Part shown: positions 49,072 to 51,526 of the stretch, piece by piece
How the letters are laid out: the number at the start of each line of letters is the position of its first letter
Numbering within the stretch: position 1 is the first letter of the stretch
Assembly (NCBI GenBank): GCA_002410325.1
Contig: DHRK01000030.1
Span: forward strand, 1,100 to 52,625
DNA length: 51,526 nucleotides
Direction of reading: 5' to 3'
Origin: Syntrophomonas sp. UBA5314
GTDB taxonomy: Bacteria > Bacillota > Syntrophomonadia > Syntrophomonadales > Syntrophomonadaceae
Position numbers and translations under genes: made by a program
The notes under the pieces: model-generated
Databases searched by the model: none
What the model was told of the DNA's origin: nothing
What the model saw: the letters and a program-made list of their open reading frames with translations, nothing else

Positions 49072-51435
49072 ATGATAATCCGTCTGGATGAACAGGTTGA
49101 AGAAATAACCCTGGGGCTTCCCCCCGAAACGGGCGAAGAGTGGAAAGCCGGTTTGCACCATACCATCAGTGCGGTCCCCGGAGTAAAGGATCTCATTTTT
49201 GATCCCGCTGACAATTCGGTGAAGATCATATTCAACCCGCTTCTCGCTTCCGCGCAGGAGATCTATGAAGCAGCTCAGGGATATGAACCGGTTATCGAAC
49301 CGGCGCGGCTTAATCCCGATCTTGAACCGCAGTTCAGCGTTTTCCGGCTGGGAGGTCTGGATTGCGCCGACTGCGCGGCCCATCTGGAAAAGCGAATCAG
49401 CGTGCTTCCGGGGATAAGTGAAGTAAAGGTAAACTACGGAGCCGCTAAAATGCAGGTTAAATATGACGGTTCCCCGGAAAGGATCATTCAAGCGGTGCGC
49501 AGCATGGGCTACACCGCTCGTCCTTACGACGCCCTTCTGCCCGAGGATCGCTTCTCATTCTGGCGCAGCAACCGCTATGCCCGTTCAACCATTATCAGCG
49601 CCGCCTTCTTGCTGACCGCCGCCCTTATGCAGTTGCTGGGCACCCCGGCTCTGCCAACCCAAGTGGTATATTGTATCGGCATCATTGCCGGGGCTTACCT
49701 TCCCGCCCGAATGGGCCTGACCGTACTTTGGAACACCTATGAGCTGGATATGAACATCCTGATGACCCTGGCCGCTATCGGAGCGGTGGCTATAGGCGAG
49801 TATCAGGAAGGAGCGGTGGTGGTGTTCCTGTTTGCCCTGGGCAACACCCTGCAGGCCTATACCATGGATAAGACCCGCAATTCGATCCGGTCCCTGATGC
49901 AACTGAGTCCCGATGAGGCTCTGGTTCGCCGTAATGGCAATGAGCTTTTCATCCCGACCCGGGATATTAAGATTGACGATATCGTTATAGTCCGGCCGGG
50001 TGAGCGCATCCCCATGGACGGGCGGGTGCAAAGCGGCAGCAGTGCTGTCGATCAAGCAGCCATAACCGGAGAATCCATTCCCGTGGATAAAAACCAGGGC
50101 GATCAGGTATTTGCCGGGACCCTCAATACCTTCGGCGCCCTGGAAATAAGAGTGGACCGCCTGGCTTCCGACACTACCCTGCAGCGCATCATCCATATGG
50201 TGGAGGAGGCCCAGGCCCAGAAGGCCCCTTCCCAGCAGTTTGTGGACCATTTTTCCCGCTACTATACACCTGGAGTTATCACGGCGGCCATCCTGGTGGC
50301 AACTATCCCCACCCTGGTACTGGGCCAATCCTTCCATAAATGGTTTTATGAAGCCCTGGGTATGCTGCTGGTAGCCTGCCCCTGCGCCCTGGTCATATCG
50401 ACCCCGGCATCTATCGTATCAGCCATAGGCAACGCCGCGCGCAACGGGGTTTTAATCAAAGGCGGCGCCCACCTGGAGGAAAGCGGACAGCTTTCGGTAG
50501 TGGTGTTCGACAAAACCGGCACCCTGACCGTTGGTCAACCGAAAGTGAGTCAGGTCTTTACCCTGGAGCCCGAGCAGGAAGAAGAATTCATAAAAATTGC
50601 CGCAGCCATTGAATCCCGCTCCGAGCACCCCCTGGCCAGGAGCATAGTCCAGTATTGTATAAGCCGGGATTACGAGTATCCCGCAGTAAAAGATTTTAAA
50701 GCCTTTGGCGGCCTGGGAGCACGGGGAAAAGTTGAGGAACAAACCTACTATATAGGCAACCCGCGGTTCATGGTGAGCCAGGGTTATCCGGTGAATAAAT
50801 ACCTGGTTTCGATTAACGAGTTGGAATCTGAAGGGCATACGGTTGTTTTGATGGCCAGTACCAAACACATACTGGGTTGGATAGCTATATCGGACCAGCT
50901 TCGTCCTCATGTGGATGAAGCGCTTGCCTCCCTGAAAAAGGCAGGCATCGAGAAAACCATTATGCTCACCGGCGACAACCGGGCGGCGGCGGCGGCTATT
51001 GCCCGTCAGGCCAATATCGATGAATATCGCGCCCAGTTGCTTCCCGAGGACAAAGTGCATGAAGTGCGCAAATTAATGCAGCGTTATAAAAAAGTTGCCA
51101 TGGTGGGAGACGGCATCAACGATACACCGGCTCTGGCGGCATCTACGGTGGGAATCGCCATGGGGGTGGCGGGCAGTGACGCGGCTTTGGAAACCGCCGA
51201 TATTACCCTGATGGCCGATGATCTTTCCAAACTGGCCTTTACCATTCACCTGGGACGGCGTACCCTGCAGATCATCCGGCAAAATGTGGCCTTTTCCCTG
51301 CTTATAAAGGCGGCTATCCTCCTGCTGGTTATCCCCGGATGGTTAACCCTGTGGCTGGCGGTTGTCGGAGATATGGGGACATCACTGCTGGTCACCCTTA
51401 ATGGTATGCGTCTTTTAAAAAAGCCCAAGGCTTGA
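49072..51435 (+). CDS. cadA: Cd/Zn/Pb-translocating P1B-type ATPase
   Basis: The 787-residue pump has an N-terminal extra segment, then a heavy-metal domain GLDCADCAAHLEKR (about residues 95-110). It contains eight membrane helices, TGESIPVDK, the transport site CPC (436-438), phosphorylated Asp480 in FDKTGTLTVGQ, HP in SEHPLARS and GDGINDTPAL. It exports Cd, Zn or Pb. CadC regulates it from the shared promoter. The start follows GTGGAGG. The 91 bp after the stop hold no gene and the window ends there. Confidence 0.95.
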   Translation: MIIRLDEQVEEITLGLPPETGEEWKAGLHHTISAVPGVKDLIFDPADNSVKIIFNPLLASAQEIYEAAQGYEPVIEPARLNPDLEPQFSVFRLGGLDCADCAAHLEKRISVLPGISEVKVNYGAAKMQVKYDGSPERIIQAVRSMGYTARPYDALLPEDRFSFWRSNRYARSTIISAAFLLTAALMQLLGTPALPTQVVYCIGIIAGAYLPARMGLTVLWNTYELDMNILMTLAAIGAVAIGEYQEGAVVVFLFALGNTLQAYTMDKTRNSIRSLMQLSPDEALVRRNGNELFIPTRDIKIDDIVIVRPGERIPMDGRVQSGSSAVDQAAITGESIPVDKNQGDQVFAGTLNTFGALEIRVDRLASDTTLQRIIHMVEEAQAQKAPSQQFVDHFSRYYTPGVITAAILVATIPTLVLGQSFHKWFYEALGMLLVACPCALVISTPASIVSAIGNAARNGVLIKGGAHLEESGQLSVVVFDKTGTLTVGQPKVSQVFTLEPEQEEEFIKIAAAIESRSEHPLARSIVQYCISRDYEYPAVKDFKAFGGLGARGKVEEQTYYIGNPRFMVSQGYPVNKYLVSINELESEGHTVVLMASTKHILGWIAISDQLRPHVDEALASLKKAGIEKTIMLTGDNRAAAAAIARQANIDEYRAQLLPEDKVHEVRKLMQRYKKVAMVGDGINDTPALAASTVGIAMGVAGSDAALETADITLMADDLSKLAFTIHLGRRTLQIIRQNVAFSLLIKAAILLLVIPGWLTLWLAVVGDMGTSLLVTLNGMRLLKKPKA

Positions 51436-51526
51436 GCCAGTCCTTCCTCATGTTTTCTTAGCCCGGAAAGAGAGGGATGCAATAGTTTTTGGGAGAAGAC
51501 CTCAATAATAGCTGAGACCCCCGACC

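Noticed and set aside
1..51526. CRISPR array, prophage or rRNA operon
   Set aside because: No regularly spaced direct repeats, no phage structural genes and no rRNA sequence were seen; the phiEco32-type amidoligase is a family name and not evidence of a prophage.

Overview
The window reads as a chromosomal segment of an anaerobic, spore-forming Firmicute, most like the Syntrophomonadaceae (syntrophic fatty-acid oxidisers). This is inferred from gene content: a butyrate-type acetyl-CoA/acyl-CoA transferase under a sigma-54 promoter, a 3-hydroxybutyryl-CoA dehydrogenase, a dienoyl-CoA/enoate-reductase-like Fe-S flavoprotein, several [4Fe-4S] proteins, YheC/YheD-type spore-coat ATP-grasp proteins, and Bacillus-type LexA boxes. 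Species cannot be fixed from the sequence alone. No rRNA, CRISPR array, prophage or transposase gene is visible.

Layout. 0.3-5.9 kb: a minus-strand MarR-led cluster of redox proteins (QueG-like Fe-S protein, Fe-S flavoprotein, MBL hydrolase, winged-helix/ferredoxin protein), interrupted by a 165-bp element with perfect terminal inverted repeats. 6.1-7.4 kb: DUF503 protein and a secreted M14/AspA-like metallohydrolase. 7.4-10.3 kb: a two-gene operon of a YheC/D ATP-grasp and a phage-phiEco32-type COOH-NH2 amidoligase; another YheC/D paralogue lies at 15.8 kb. 10.4-15.7 kb: YchF, a PH-domain membrane protein, hbd, pfkA, HtrA. 17.4-18.8 kb: a DUF523/TudS-like protein directly followed by a PP-loop thiouridylase with a C-terminal NFACT-R-like domain. 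18.8-23.7 kb: SGNH hydrolase, UPF0182, a small unknown, ddl. 23.9-26.6 kb: an SOS-box-controlled 35-aa membrane peptide, tRNA-Trp, DUF763, two small unknown genes. 26.6-31.8 kb: MscS, EF-G-like factor, a small membrane protein, surE, lepB, a YpmA-like (DUF4264) protein. 31.9-34.1 kb: a preQ0 operon, queD-queC-DUF366-queE. 34.3-38.4 kb: a sigma-54 promoter with paired upstream activator sites driving a CoA transferase, convergent with a CBS-PAS-PAS-AAA+-HTH activator. 38.7-48.2 kb: mutS, hydantoinase-like, HDAC-like, mutL, methyltransferase, miaA, hfq, all on the minus strand. 48.6-51.4 kb: cadC-cadA metal efflux with a perfect promoter/operator.

Most unusual signals: (1) two copies of an 89-nt structured core (36140-36228 and 48312-48400) with compensatory base changes, embedded in elements with different ends, and a probable divergent third member at 2281-2445; (2) a consensus promoter carrying two GAAC-N4-GTTC SOS boxes in front of a 35-aa single-helix membrane peptide; (3) a complete sigma-54 circuit with two TGC-N6-GCA sites exactly 21 bp apart; (4) the amidoligase/ATP-grasp pair; (5) the TudS-like and thiouridylase-NFACT-R pair; (6) a probable AUU start codon for queD.
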